Translations under genes and position numbers: made by a program
Part shown: one piece after another, positions 53,398-62,210 of the stretch
How the letters are laid out: the number at the start of each line of letters is the position of its first letter
Numbering within the stretch: position 1 is the stretch's first letter
The notes under the pieces: generated by a model
What the model was told of the DNA's origin: nothing
The model's input: the letters and a program-made list of their open reading frames with translations, nothing else
Databases searched by the model: none
Source: Ilumatobacteraceae bacterium
GTDB lineage: Bacteria; Actinomycetota; Acidimicrobiia; Acidimicrobiales; Ilumatobacteraceae
Length of the DNA: 64,000 nucleotides
Reading direction: 5' to 3'
Assembly: GCA_022843125.1 (NCBI GenBank)
Contig: JALHOG010000004.1
Span: forward strand, 5,001 to 69,000

Positions 53398-56015
53398 GCG
53401 GTGGCCGCCTCCAGGGCGATCCGCATCGCTTCGTCGAGGCCCGACGGGTCTTTGCCACCGGCCGTGGCGATGTCGCCCTTGCCGCCGCCCCCGCCACCGA
53501 CGGCTCGCGCCGCGGCTTTGATGAGGTCGGAGGCCTCGACGCCTTCGGACGGCTGCACCGCAGCGGCGAGGCTGACCCCGCCCGTGGGGGTGACGCCCAT
53601 CAGCACGACGCGGCGCACACCCTGCTGGCGCACGGCGATGGCGAGCTCTCGCAGGTCGTTCGGCTCGACCCCGTCGAGACGCTCGACGACGACGCCGTCG
53701 GCGGCGGCCGCCGCGATCTCGGCAGCGCGCCCGCTCGCGAGCTGGCTGCGGAGCTGCTTGAGTTCGGTCTGGAGGCTCTTGATCTCGTCGAGCTTGCGCT
53801 GCACGCCCGTGACCACGTCACCGCCGGCGGTCCCGACGAGCTGCCCGATCTGCGCGAGGGCGGCTTCGTCATGCTGGAGCAACTCGACCGAGGCGGCCCC
53901 GGTGATCGCCTCGATGCGGCGCAGGTTGGAGCCGATCGAACTCTCGCTGACCACCTTGAGCAGCCCGATGTCTCCCATGGCGCTGACATGGGTGCCACCG
54001 CACAGCTCGATCGACGGGCCCGCCTCGAGCACGCGCACCAGATCGCCGTACTTGTCGCCGAAGAACGCGATTGCGCCCATCGCCTCGGCCTCGGTCTTGG
54101 TGGTCTCGAAGATGCGGGCGCGCTCGTTGCGCAGCGTCTCGGCGTTGACGAGCGACTCGATCTCGGTGATCTGCTCGGCGGTGACCGCCTCGTAGTGCGA
54201 GAAGTCGAACCGGAGCCGATCGGGGCCGACGTAGGAGCCGGCCTGCTTGACGTGGTCGCCGAGCACGCGCCGCAGCGCCCAGTGGAGGAGGTGGGTCCCG
54301 GTGTGGTTACGACGGATCGCGCTGCGCCGATCGGCGTCGATCGTGGCGGTGGCCTCGTGGCCGGCGGTGATCTCACCGTCGACCAGCTTCGCGATGTGGC
54401 GCCGCAGCCCGGGCAGCGCGAACGTCGTGTCGACCACCTCGGCGCGACCGGCGTCGGTGACGATCGAGCCCGTGTCACCCACCTGACCGCCGGACTCGGC
54501 GTAGAAGGGCGACCGGTCGAGGAACACCTCGATCATCGGGGTGCCGTCGTCGGCGCTGTCGCCCGGCAGCACGGCGAGCACGCGAGCCGTGGCGTCGTCG
54601 CTGGCGTAGCCCACGAACTCGGTCTGCCCGAACTGGTCGAGCACGTCGCGGTATCCCTCCATCCGGCCGTCGTCGGCGGCATTGCCCTTGCGGGCTGCCT
54701 TGGCGCGTTCACGCTGGGCCGCCATCTCCTGCTCGAACCCTGCGAGGTCGACATCGATCGACCGCTCGCCTGCGATCTCCTGGGTGAGTTCGAGGGGGAA
54801 GCCGTACGTGTCGTGGAGCACGAACGCCGTCGATCCCGACAGCGCCGAACCGGTTGCGAGCGACTCGTCGAGGATGCCGAGGCCGGTCTTCAGGGTGTGG
54901 CGGAAGCGTTCCTCCTCGCGGGTGAGGACGCCGACCACGAAGTCCTTGCTCTTCACGACGTCGGGGTACGCGTCGCCCATGACGTCGATCGCGGTCTCGA
55001 CGAGGCGCGGCATCACGAGGTCGTCGGTGCCGAGCAGGTAGGCGTAGCGCACCGCGCGACGGATGATGCGCCGCAGCACGTAGCCGCGGCCCTCGTTCGA
55101 CGGGAACACGCCGTCGGTGACGAGCATGGTGGACGAGCGCGCGTGCTCGGCGAGCACGCGCATCGCGAAACTGTCGCGATCGTCGTAGTCGCCGACGCGG
55201 TACGTCTTGCCGGTGACCGACTGGGCCGTGTCGATCAGCGGCTGCATCAGGTCGGTCTCCCAGACGGAGTCGACGCCCTGGAGCAGCGCGAGGATCCGCT
55301 CGAGGCCCGCGCCGGTGTCGACCGACGGCTTGGGCAGCAGCGTCCGCGTCCCGTCGGCAGCCTGGTTGTACTGCATGAAGACGAGGTTCCAGAACTCCAT
55401 GAACCGATCGCCCTGAGGATCGTGGAGCGGCCCACCCTCGGGGCCGAACTCGGGCCCCCGGTCGATGTGGATCTCGGAGCACGGCCCGCACGGCCCGGTG
55501 TCGCCCATCTGCCAGAAGTTGTCCTTGTCGCCCAGGCGCTGGATCCGGTCGAGCGGCACGCCGACCTGCTCGTGCCAGATCGCCTCGGCCTCGTCGTCGG
55601 TCTCGTGAACCGTGATCCAGAGGCGATCGCCGTCGAACCCCCACCCGCCCGACGCCGGGTCGCCGGTGACGAGGTCCCAGCTCCACGGGATGATCTCGGC
55701 CTTGAAGTAGTCGCCGAAGCTGAAGTTGCCGAGCATCTCGAAGAACACGAGGTGGCGCTTGGTGCGGCCGACATCGTCGAGGTCGTTGTGCTTGCCACCG
55801 GCGCGGGCGCACTTCTGCGAGCTGACCGCCCGGCTGTAGGGCGGCACCTCGTCGCCGACGAAGTACGGCTTGAACGGCACCATGCCCGCCACCGTGAACA
55901 TGACCGTCGGGTCGTGCGGGATCAGGCTCGCAGACGGCACGACGGCATGGTCCTTCGCGGCGAAGAAGTCGAGGAAGGACTGACGGAGCTGGTCGGCGCT
56001 GATTCGGCTGCTCAT
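53394..56015 (-). CDS. alaS: alanine--tRNA ligase
   Basis: Full-length AlaRS of 873 residues. The class II core (about 1-460) opens with LRQSFLDFFAAKDHAVVPSASL and includes GRGYVLRRIIRRAVRYAYLLG. The editing domain has HTGTHLLHWALR and CGGTHVSAMGDIG (zinc ligands), and the C-terminal DHHA1 domain has GGGGGGKGDIATAGGKDP. ATG 56015 is preceded by a 14-base palindrome and TAGGCT 10 bases upstream. Confidence 0.97.
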   Translation of the reverse strand: MSSRISADQLRQSFLDFFAAKDHAVVPSASLIPHDPTVMFTVAGMVPFKPYFVGDEVPPYSRAVSSQKCARAGGKHNDLDDVGRTKRHLVFFEMLGNFSFGDYFKAEIIPWSWDLVTGDPASGGWGFDGDRLWITVHETDDEAEAIWHEQVGVPLDRIQRLGDKDNFWQMGDTGPCGPCSEIHIDRGPEFGPEGGPLHDPQGDRFMEFWNLVFMQYNQAADGTRTLLPKPSVDTGAGLERILALLQGVDSVWETDLMQPLIDTAQSVTGKTYRVGDYDDRDSFAMRVLAEHARSSTMLVTDGVFPSNEGRGYVLRRIIRRAVRYAYLLGTDDLVMPRLVETAIDVMGDAYPDVVKSKDFVVGVLTREEERFRHTLKTGLGILDESLATGSALSGSTAFVLHDTYGFPLELTQEIAGERSIDVDLAGFEQEMAAQRERAKAARKGNAADDGRMEGYRDVLDQFGQTEFVGYASDDATARVLAVLPGDSADDGTPMIEVFLDRSPFYAESGGQVGDTGSIVTDAGRAEVVDTTFALPGLRRHIAKLVDGEITAGHEATATIDADRRSAIRRNHTGTHLLHWALRRVLGDHVKQAGSYVGPDRLRFDFSHYEAVTAEQITEIESLVNAETLRNERARIFETTKTEAEAMGAIAFFGDKYGDLVRVLEAGPSIELCGGTHVSAMGDIGLLKVVSESSIGSNLRRIEAITGAASVELLQHDEAALAQIGQLVGTAGGDVVTGVQRKLDEIKSLQTELKQLRSQLASGRAAEIAAAAADGVVVERLDGVEPNDLRELAIAVRQQGVRRVVLMGVTPTGGVSLAAAVQPSEGVEASDLIKAAARAVGGGGGGKGDIATAGGKDPSGLDEAMRIALEAATA

Positions 56016-56016
56016 G

Positions 56017-56030
56017 AGGCTGATCAGCCT
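56017..56030 (-). promoter_or_regulatory. 14-base palindrome at the alaS start
   Basis: AGGCTGATCAGCCT is a perfect palindrome one base upstream of the alaS ATG. It overlaps a -10-like TAGGCT (minus strand, plus 56026-56031). E. coli AlaRS is known to repress its own gene by binding a palindrome at the transcription start; whether anything binds here is unknown. The rest of the gap to the MFS gene (56031-56069) shows only GC-rich sequence. Confidence 0.45.
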
Positions 56031-56069
56031 ACCGATGGTGGCAACGAGGCCCGCAGGGGTTGCCCGGGC

Positions 56070-57533
56070 TCAGCGGGTGGCTCCAGCCGCTCGCATCTGG
56101 TCGTGGGTGGGTGTCCGGTAGGTGGTCGCCATCACGGTCGCGGCGGCGACCATCACCCCTGCGACGTACCAGTACGAGTGATGGAGGCCGGGAATTCCAG
56201 GGTCGCGGACCTGCAGGACGCTGACGATGGCGATGCCGAGTGCGGCACCGACTTGACGACCCGTCGTGTAGATCGCCGAACCCATCGCGAACCGGTTCGC
56301 GGGGAGGTAGCCGTTGGCGGCCCCACTCAGGATCGGGATCACCGAGCCGATGGCGAGCCCGAGCAGCAGGGTGAGCGGCAGGAACAACTGGAGATACCGG
56401 TGGCGCTCGTCCGAGACGGCCATGAACGCGAGGTTGCTGATCGCGACGAGCAACGTGGCGCCCACGACGATCCGGACCGCACCGAACCGCCGGAGCCGAC
56501 CGGCCAACAGCAGTGACGCCGCGGTGGCGCTGACCGGGCCGGCCGCGTAGGCGAACCCGGACTGCTGGGCCGAGTACCCCCATGCCTCCTGCAGCCATCC
56601 GACGTTCGTGAAGTACATCGCGTAGAACCCCATCGACCACAGCACGTTCACCGCGTTCGCCGACGACACGTAGCGGAGCCGGAACAGCGTGATGTCGAGC
56701 ACGGGATCGGGCACCCGTCGGCACCGGGCGACGAACACGACGCCGAGCACGCCGGCGGTCATCGCGACCAGCGCGGTCGGCGCCGACGACCAACCCCAGT
56801 GCTCACCCTCGACGATCGCGAGCACCAGCAGGCCGACCGACCCGACCGCCAGCAGCGCGCCCAGCAGGTCGGGCCGGCGCGCCGCGTGTGGATCCCGCGA
56901 CTCGCGCAGGAGCCGAGCCCCCACGATCGCAGTCACCAGCCCGATCGGGAGGTTGATCAGGAAGACCCAGCGCCAACCGACCTGTGTGGTGAGGACCCCG
57001 CCCACCACCGGCCCGGTCCCGGCGGCGATGCTGCCCATCGCGGTGGCGATGCCGAACACGTGCGTGCGCCGTTCGACCGGGTATTCGGGCAGCACCAGGG
57101 CTGTCGCCGTGGGCACGATCAACGCGCCCCCGAGCGCCTGCACCACACGCCCGGCGACCAGCAACTCGGCGTTCGGTGCCAGCCCGCAGAGGAGCGACGC
57201 GACCGTGAACACGAGGTTGCCCAGGAGGAAGGCCCGCTTGCGTCCGAATGCATCGGCCATCCGACCCGCGGTGAGCAGCCCGGCCGCGAACGCGATCGAG
57301 TAGCCCGACAGTGTCCATGGCAGGAGCGACGCTGCGGCTGGGCCGAAGTCGTCCTCGATCGGCCGGAACGCGACGTTGACGATCGTGAAGTCGAGCGCCG
57401 TGATGAAGAAGCCGATCGAGACGAGCGCGAGCACGCGTCGGGCGCGTCGCGGGTCGAGGCCCGCGCGCTGCCAGTCGTCGCCAGCATCGATCGACGCTGA
57501 CGGCACCGGCTCACCGTCCCCCAGGTTCGTCAC
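56070..57533 (-). CDS. DHA2-type MFS drug/H+ antiporter
   Basis: A 487-residue major-facilitator protein with about 14 transmembrane helices, the EmrB/QacA pattern. FTIVNVAFRPIEDDF in helix 1, the loop 2-3 signature GRMADAFGRKRAF and the motif C-like GPVVGGVLTTQVGWRWVFLINLPIG are clear. Substrates unknown. I chose GTG 57533 (VTNLGDGEP...), as the longer frame runs antisense into the divergent gene. No adjacent TetR-type regulator is present. Confidence 0.9.
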   Translation of the reverse strand: MTNLGDGEPVPSASIDAGDDWQRAGLDPRRARRVLALVSIGFFITALDFTIVNVAFRPIEDDFGPAAASLLPWTLSGYSIAFAAGLLTAGRMADAFGRKRAFLLGNLVFTVASLLCGLAPNAELLVAGRVVQALGGALIVPTATALVLPEYPVERRTHVFGIATAMGSIAAGTGPVVGGVLTTQVGWRWVFLINLPIGLVTAIVGARLLRESRDPHAARRPDLLGALLAVGSVGLLVLAIVEGEHWGWSSAPTALVAMTAGVLGVVFVARCRRVPDPVLDITLFRLRYVSSANAVNVLWSMGFYAMYFTNVGWLQEAWGYSAQQSGFAYAAGPVSATAASLLLAGRLRRFGAVRIVVGATLLVAISNLAFMAVSDERHRYLQLFLPLTLLLGLAIGSVIPILSGAANGYLPANRFAMGSAIYTTGRQVGAALGIAIVSVLQVRDPGIPGLHHSYWYVAGVMVAAATVMATTYRTPTHDQMRAAGATR

Positions 57534-57586
57534 CGGCGGCGACCGTACCGGGGCGGCTTCGCACGCGGCGAGTAGCGTGCGCGCCG

Positions 57587-58375
57587 GTGGCGAACCCCGA
57601 GACGACTCCCGATCCGATGACCAGCGACGTCCACGAGTGGATCTCGTTCGAGGATCCCGGCGAGGAGCGCACCTGGTTCTTCGACGCGACCTACCTCCGC
57701 TCGAACCATCGCTGCATCTACGGCGAGGGGTGTCAGGGGGTGCTCGACGCCCCTGCGGCCGACATGGCACAGGGATGCTGCAGCTACGGCGCACACTTCA
57801 TCGACGACGACGACGTCCAGACCGTCGTGCGGGCATTCGTCCGGGTGAAGCCCGAGCACATGCAGTTCCACGCCAAGGCGGTCAAGAAGGGGTTCCTGCG
57901 CAGCGGTGAACCCGACGCTGACGGGTCGCCCACCGCCGCGACGCGCCTCGTCGACGATGCGTGCATCTTCCTCAACCGACCAGGGTTCGCCGGGGGCACC
58001 GGGTGTGCGCTCCACATCGCTGCGCTCGAGGCCGGCGAGCGGCCGCTCGACTGGAAACCCAACGTGTGCTGGCAGGTGCCGATCCGCCTCGAACACGAGA
58101 CCGATGACCACGGACACGTGGTGTCGCGCCTGCGTGAGTGGAAGCGGCGCGACTGGGGTGAGGGCGGGGCCGAGTTCCACTGGTGGTGCACCGAGGCTCC
58201 GGAGGCGTTCAGCGGGAACGAGCCTGTCTATCGGGCATCGCGCGACGAGATCGTCGAACTGGTGGGCGAACAGATCTACGGGCTGATGGTCGAGCAGTTG
58301 GAGCGCTCGAACTGGGTCCCGCTCCCCCACCCGACGGTGCGTCGGAGCGCGCTGAACCAGATTCGCGAACGCTGA
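57587..58375 (+). CDS. Cys-rich conserved protein, YkgJ-like cluster
   Basis: A 262-residue protein I cannot name. Cysteines occur as RCIYGEGCQG (44-50 region), QGCCSYG, DDACIFLNR, GTGCALH and NVCW, resembling the Cys pattern of YkgJ/UPF0153-type zinc or iron-sulfur proteins (C-x5-C...CC...C-x11-C). Many His and Trp residues fill the second half. GTG 57587 has TAGCGT (57573-57578) ending 8 bases upstream, probably leaderless. It is divergent from the MFS exporter and convergent with a small acidic-tail protein. Confidence 0.75.
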   Translation: MANPETTPDPMTSDVHEWISFEDPGEERTWFFDATYLRSNHRCIYGEGCQGVLDAPAADMAQGCCSYGAHFIDDDDVQTVVRAFVRVKPEHMQFHAKAVKKGFLRSGEPDADGSPTAATRLVDDACIFLNRPGFAGGTGCALHIAALEAGERPLDWKPNVCWQVPIRLEHETDDHGHVVSRLREWKRRDWGEGGAEFHWWCTEAPEAFSGNEPVYRASRDEIVELVGEQIYGLMVEQLERSNWVPLPHPTVRRSALNQIRER

Positions 58376-58385
58376 GCTCGTGCTG

Positions 58386-58406
58386 CCGGCGCCGGATGGC
58401 CGCCGG
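58386..58406. terminator. hairpin between convergent genes
   Basis: CCGGCG (58386-58391) pairs with CGCCGG (58401-58406) across a 9-base loop in the 45-base gap between the stop of the Cys-rich gene and that of the small protein. It could serve both directions. No T-run; weak evidence. Confidence 0.35.
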
Positions 58407-58420
58407 GAGGGTTGTCGCTG

Positions 58421-58615
58421 TCAGTCGTCGGTGTCGTCGTCGTCGTCGAAGGTGACGCCGTACTTCTCCGCGAGCGCGGCGTACTCGTCCTCTTCGTCGT
58501 CGGTGGCGGTCTGACTCGACCGCCCCGTGTCACCGAACCCGAGATCGAACGCTCCCGGACCCGACTGCTTCAGTTTTCGCGCTTCTTCGAAGCGGCGATG
58601 ACGACCCTTCTTCAC
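58421..58615 (-). CDS. small charged protein, function unknown
   Basis: A 64-residue protein with a strongly basic start (VKKGRHRRFEEARKLKQSG) and a very acidic end that closes with a run of aspartates. The basic part resembles small conserved actinobacterial proteins of unknown role. GTG 58615 is preceded by GGGAG at 8 bases; the upstream ATG 58654 would add a poorly conserved-looking leader. A TAGAGT hexamer farther upstream (plus 58659-58664) may be its promoter. Confidence 0.6.
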   Translation of the reverse strand: MKKGRHRRFEEARKLKQSGPGAFDLGFGDTGRSSQTATDDEEDEYAALAEKYGVTFDDDDDTDD

Positions 58616-58807
58616 AGCAGGGCTCCCGTTTGCACTAGAGAATTGACATTGCATTCGACTCTACCTGCATGATCGCGCCACGCGACGGACCGGGTTGGCG
58701 GCGATCGGCACACCACCGCCCTGCATGGCCGACATGGCCGCGATCTCGTCGCGATCGGTCCGTTCGCCGCCGACGTGGCCAGCGCCGCCCGCATCTACGA
58801 TGGTGGG

Positions 58808-59572
58808 GTGCAACGCACCGTGGCGATCCTCAACCAGAAGGGCGGAGTCGGCAAGACCACCGTCACGCTGGGGTTGGCGTCGGCAGCAGCGGCCGCCGGG
58901 AGGCGGGTGCTGGTGGTCGACCTCGACCCCCAGGCGTCGAGCTCGTGGGTGCTCGGCGTCGACCCGAGTGAGACATCGGTCACGGTCGCCGATGTCATCG
59001 AGCATGGCGCCCGGGCCAGCGCAGCCGTGGTGCCCTCGTCGTGGTCCGAGCTGATCGACGTGCTGCCGAGCTCGCCGTCGCTGCAGGATCACGAGGTCGG
59101 CAACGCCAAACGCCTTCGCAAGGCGCTCGACGCGATCGAGGACCAGTACGAGGTGGTGCTGGTCGACTGTCCCCCATCACTCGGCAACCTGACACGCAGC
59201 GCGCTCACTGCGTCACGCCACGCGGTCGTCATCGTCGAGCCATCGGCACTCGGCCTGCGCGGCATCGGCGGCGTGGCCGACCTGATCGACGACGTGTGGG
59301 AAGCAACCAACCCGGAGCTCGAACTCGCCGGCGTGGTGCTCAATCGGGTGCCGTCCGTGTCGAGTGAGGCGGAACGCCGAATCGACGAGTTGACGCGGAT
59401 CGTCGGGCGCCAGGCGATCTGGATGCCGCCGCTCCCCCAACGGGTGATCGTCAACCAGGCGATCGGCGAGCGACGACCGATCCACGCGTACGGCAGCCGC
59501 GCCGCCGAGCCGATCGCTGCATTCGACGCACTGTGGCGCAAGTTGCGCACCGTCGTGCGCCGGGCGCTCTGA
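58808..59572 (+). CDS. ParA/Soj-type ATPase, orphan
   Basis: A 254-residue P-loop ATPase of the ParA/MinD family. The deviant Walker A KGGVGKTT is at residues 11-18, DLDPQASSS is the A' motif and VLVDCPPSLGNLTRSAL the Walker B region. No ParB or parS-like site is adjacent, so it is more likely an orphan positioning ATPase than the chromosome ParA. GTG 58808 has TACGAT (58796-58801) ending 6 bases upstream; leaderless is likely. The longer open frame upstream lacks conservation signs. Confidence 0.85.
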   Translation: MQRTVAILNQKGGVGKTTVTLGLASAAAAAGRRVLVVDLDPQASSSWVLGVDPSETSVTVADVIEHGARASAAVVPSSWSELIDVLPSSPSLQDHEVGNAKRLRKALDAIEDQYEVVLVDCPPSLGNLTRSALTASRHAVVIVEPSALGLRGIGGVADLIDDVWEATNPELELAGVVLNRVPSVSSEAERRIDELTRIVGRQAIWMPPLPQRVIVNQAIGERRPIHAYGSRAAEPIAAFDALWRKLRTVVRRAL

Positions 59573-59602
59573 CGTACCGTCCGATCCGCACGATCGCAGC
59601 GG

Positions 59603-60772
59603 TCAGGCCGGGCGCACGTCGACCAGTCGGAGCCCGCCCTCGCGGTCGAACGTCAACGCCGCATCGCCCGCCACCAGCCTGGTGATCCCGTCGCCGAGCA
59701 CCTCGGCGCGCCAGCCGGTGGCGAGGCGGGCATCGGGTTCACCGGCGAGCAACTCGACGAGATCGGCGCGAGTCGCAAGGATCGCGGTGTCGATCTTCTC
59801 GGCGCGCGCCACCTGGCTGACCCACGCCGACACCAGCGTCACCGCCGGCCGGAGGTCGCGATCGAGGTCGTCTCCGCCGGGACGCGCCTCGGGCGGCTCG
59901 GCCTCCTTGCCGGCTGCAACCGCTGCCAGGATCTCCTGGGCGAGCTTGCCCCGGCTGAAGCGTTCGTCGACGCCGCGCGCCTGCGACAGCTCCTTCTCGC
60001 TGGCCGGTTGCCGCTGGGCGATGCCGAGCACAGCGAGGTCGGGCAGGATCTGACGCACCGGGATGTTGCGTTCCATCGCTGCTCGCTCGCGCCACGCGGC
60101 AACTGCCTGGGCGACGGCCCGGGCGCGTGGCCGCAGCCCACGCACGTCTTTCAGTCGGGTCCACGCGTCGTCGGGCTGGGTGCCGCTGGTGGGGCGCCGC
60201 CGCAGCTCCTGACATGCCTCGACCACCCAGTCGGTGCGACCGTGCTCGGCGAGTTGACGCTTCAGCCCGTCGGCGAGCTCGATCAGGTACGCGACGTCAC
60301 TGGCTGCGTACTCACGCTGTGCCTCGGTGAGTGGGCGACGCAACCAGTCGGTCAGTCGATCACCCTTCGGCGGGTTGACGCCGAGCTCACCGTTGAGGAT
60401 CGACACCAGCGATGGGGTGCCGTACCCGAGGAACCCACCTGCGATCTGGGTGTCGAAGAAGTTGACCGGCACGGCGCCGACTGCGTGGGTGAGCACGTCG
60501 AGGTCCTGCTGGGCGGCGTGGAACACCGCCTCGACCTCGGAGTCGAAGAGTCGCCGTAGCACGGTGACGTCGACCGCCAGCGGGTCGACCAACACCAGTT
60601 CGTCGTCCCAGCCCAACTGCAGCAGCGCGAGCGTCGGGAAGTAGGTGCGCTCGCGGTGGAACTCGGTGTCGATCGCGTAGGCGGGATGGGCGAGGAGTTC
60701 GTCGATGACCGCCTCGAGCTCCGCCTGCTGGTCGACCCAGCGGTGCGGACGGGCGCTCGGGACCGTGCTCAC
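59603..60772 (-). CDS. rnd: ribonuclease D
   Basis: 3'-5' exoribonuclease in tRNA and structured-RNA trimming. The 389-residue protein has the DEDDy residues in YAIDTEFHRERTYFP, VFHAAQQDLDVL and YAASDVAYLIEL (Tyr and Asp), followed by an HRDC domain (about 205-285). GTG 60772 overlaps the rhodanese stop by 4 bases. Its stop faces that of the ParA gene with a 30-base gap. Confidence 0.93.
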   Translation of the reverse strand: MSTVPSARPHRWVDQQAELEAVIDELLAHPAYAIDTEFHRERTYFPTLALLQLGWDDELVLVDPLAVDVTVLRRLFDSEVEAVFHAAQQDLDVLTHAVGAVPVNFFDTQIAGGFLGYGTPSLVSILNGELGVNPPKGDRLTDWLRRPLTEAQREYAASDVAYLIELADGLKRQLAEHGRTDWVVEACQELRRRPTSGTQPDDAWTRLKDVRGLRPRARAVAQAVAAWRERAAMERNIPVRQILPDLAVLGIAQRQPASEKELSQARGVDERFSRGKLAQEILAAVAAGKEAEPPEARPGGDDLDRDLRPAVTLVSAWVSQVARAEKIDTAILATRADLVELLAGEPDARLATGWRAEVLGDGITRLVAGDAALTFDREGGLRLVDVRPA

Positions 60773-61086
60773 GCAGCGCCGGTGGCGTACTCGCGGCCCG
60801 ATTCGAGCCACGCCACCGTGCCACCCGCGACGTTGACCACCTCGACGCCGTGCTCGTTGACGAACTCGCACGCCCGCATGCTGCGAGCGCCCGAACGGCA
60901 GATCACGTACGTCGGGCCGTCGCCCCGGAATGCGTCGACCTGATCGGGGACGGTGCCGAGCGGAACGAGTACTGCGCCGGGCACACGGGCCTCTTCGTAC
61001 TCGTTCGGCTCGCGGACGTCGATGAGACGAACGCCCGCCTGCATCAGCTCCGCGAGCTCGTCGACCGTGATCTCAGCAATCGCCAT
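60769..61086 (-). CDS. single-domain rhodanese
   Basis: A 105-residue sulfurtransferase-like protein: LIDVREPNEYEEARVPGAVLVPLG, then the active-site loop VICRSGARS (Cys63) and NVAGGTVAWLESG. Typical of small GlpE/PspE-like rhodaneses that carry sulfane sulfur. ATG 61086 has TAGCCT (plus 61095-61100) ending 8 bases upstream, overlapping the mobA end, so it probably starts its own transcript with rnd. Confidence 0.92.
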   Translation of the reverse strand: MAIAEITVDELAELMQAGVRLIDVREPNEYEEARVPGAVLVPLGTVPDQVDAFRGDGPTYVICRSGARSMRACEFVNEHGVEVVNVAGGTVAWLESGREYATGAA

Positions 61087-61097
61087 GACGAGTCAGG

Positions 61098-61670
61098 CTA
61101 CCCGTCCGGGCCGAGGTCGACCGGATGGTTGACGTTGCGCACTGCGGCCGGTGCCACCGCGACGTGGCGGGCGCCGAGCCGGTCGAGCGCTGTCCGGTAC
61201 GAGACCACGCCCTCAGCGATCAACGCATCGAGGGCAGCGAGCGCCGCACTGCTCCACCATGCGAGGAGATGGGCACCCGTACCATCGTCGGCGACGACCA
61301 CCGGTGCCCCGTGGTCGAGCCCGGTGTGGTCGTGCACGGACGCTTCGATGAGCTGGCGCACGGTGGCGCCGTCGAGATCAGGCAGGTCGCAGGCGGCGAT
61401 CAGTGCGTCGGCGGGAGCTGCCGCCCGCAGCGCCTCGGCGATCGCCGCCAACGGGCCGGGGTGAGCGCTCGGGTCGGGCCGAAACGTGAGCCCGATCGAT
61501 ACCAGGGCACGGGCATCACCACCCTGGCACCACACCGGGTCGCAACCGCCCGCAGCGAGCGCGCCGGCCACCCGGCGCGCCATCGGGACACCGCCCACAG
61601 CGACGAGTGCCTTGTCGGTGCCCATCCGCGAGCTCCGCCCGCCGGTGAGGACGATGCCCGTGACCGGCAT
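61098..61670 (-). CDS. MobA-like nucleotidyltransferase
   Basis: A 190-residue protein with the glycosyltransferase-A-like nucleotidyltransferase start VTGIVLTGGRSSRMGTDKALVAVGG and later PGPLAAIAEALR and ACDLPDLDG (metal-binding Asp), the pattern of molybdenum-cofactor guanylyltransferase MobA and relatives. The assignment to MobA rather than another cofactor nucleotidyltransferase is likely but not certain. The ATG shares one base with the DUF3151 stop. Confidence 0.82.
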   Translation of the reverse strand: MPVTGIVLTGGRSSRMGTDKALVAVGGVPMARRVAGALAAGGCDPVWCQGGDARALVSIGLTFRPDPSAHPGPLAAIAEALRAAAPADALIAACDLPDLDGATVRQLIEASVHDHTGLDHGAPVVVADDGTGAHLLAWWSSAALAALDALIAEGVVSYRTALDRLGARHVAVAPAAVRNVNHPVDLGPDG

Positions 61671-62122
61671 CAGGAGCGACGGAAGGGATCCAACTCGTCG
61701 GACGGCACGCCCGATGGGTCGAGCTGGAGCAGGAACTGCTGGCAGCGCGTCGCCTCGTCGGACTCGCCGATCGTGTCGGCCATGACGGCGAGCCCGAGCA
61801 GGCAGCGCAGGAAGCCATGATTGCCCGGAGCTGCCCAGCGCACGTACCCGGAGCCGCGCCAACCGTTCGCCCGCAGCGCGTCGAGGCCGCGGTGGTACCC
61901 GACCCGGTACGCCGAGTAGCGCTCGATCGTGTCGCGCCCGAGAGCCCCGAGTGCAGCCCACCCCTCCATCGTTCGCGGGTTGGCTGCGACGAGGTCGGCG
62001 ACCGCCGACCTCGGGTCGTCCGACTGGAGCGCCTGTGTGAGCGAGTGGCGGTACGCCGCGTCCGGCTCGGGGAGCACGGTGCTCGGCAATCCGCTCGACA
62101 TCTGGATCGGTAGATCGGCCAT
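61670..62122 (-). CDS. DUF3151 family protein
   Basis: A 150-residue protein of the actinobacterial DUF3151 family: ALQSDDPRSAVADLVAANPRTMEGWAALGAL, then YSAYRVGYHRGLDALRANGWRGSGYVRW and NHGFLRCLLGL. Function unknown; the repeated helical pattern resembles a TPR-like fold. ATG 62122 has TAGCGT (plus 62129-62134) ending 6 bases upstream, suggesting leaderless transcription with mobA behind it. Confidence 0.88.
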   Translation of the reverse strand: MADLPIQMSSGLPSTVLPEPDAAYRHSLTQALQSDDPRSAVADLVAANPRTMEGWAALGALGRDTIERYSAYRVGYHRGLDALRANGWRGSGYVRWAAPGNHGFLRCLLGLAVMADTIGESDEATRCQQFLLQLDPSGVPSDELDPFRRS

Positions 62123-62210
62123 CGGGCCACGCTACGGGCTCGACGGCGCGACGCGCCCGTTCGGTCGTGGAGCAGCGGGCGCCGCGCGAGCGCTGGCTAG
62201 GGTTGGCCGC

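Noticed and set aside
53871..56516. 881-codon open frame on the plus strand opposite alaS
   Set aside because: An antisense artefact of high GC codon use: it mirrors the alaS codons, has no recognisable domain and is rich in Arg, Val, Glu and Leu repeats.
58643..58648. TTGACA as a promoter -35 for the ParA gene
   Set aside because: No acceptable -10 lies 16-18 bases downstream, and the gene starts 160 bases away with its own TACGAT box.
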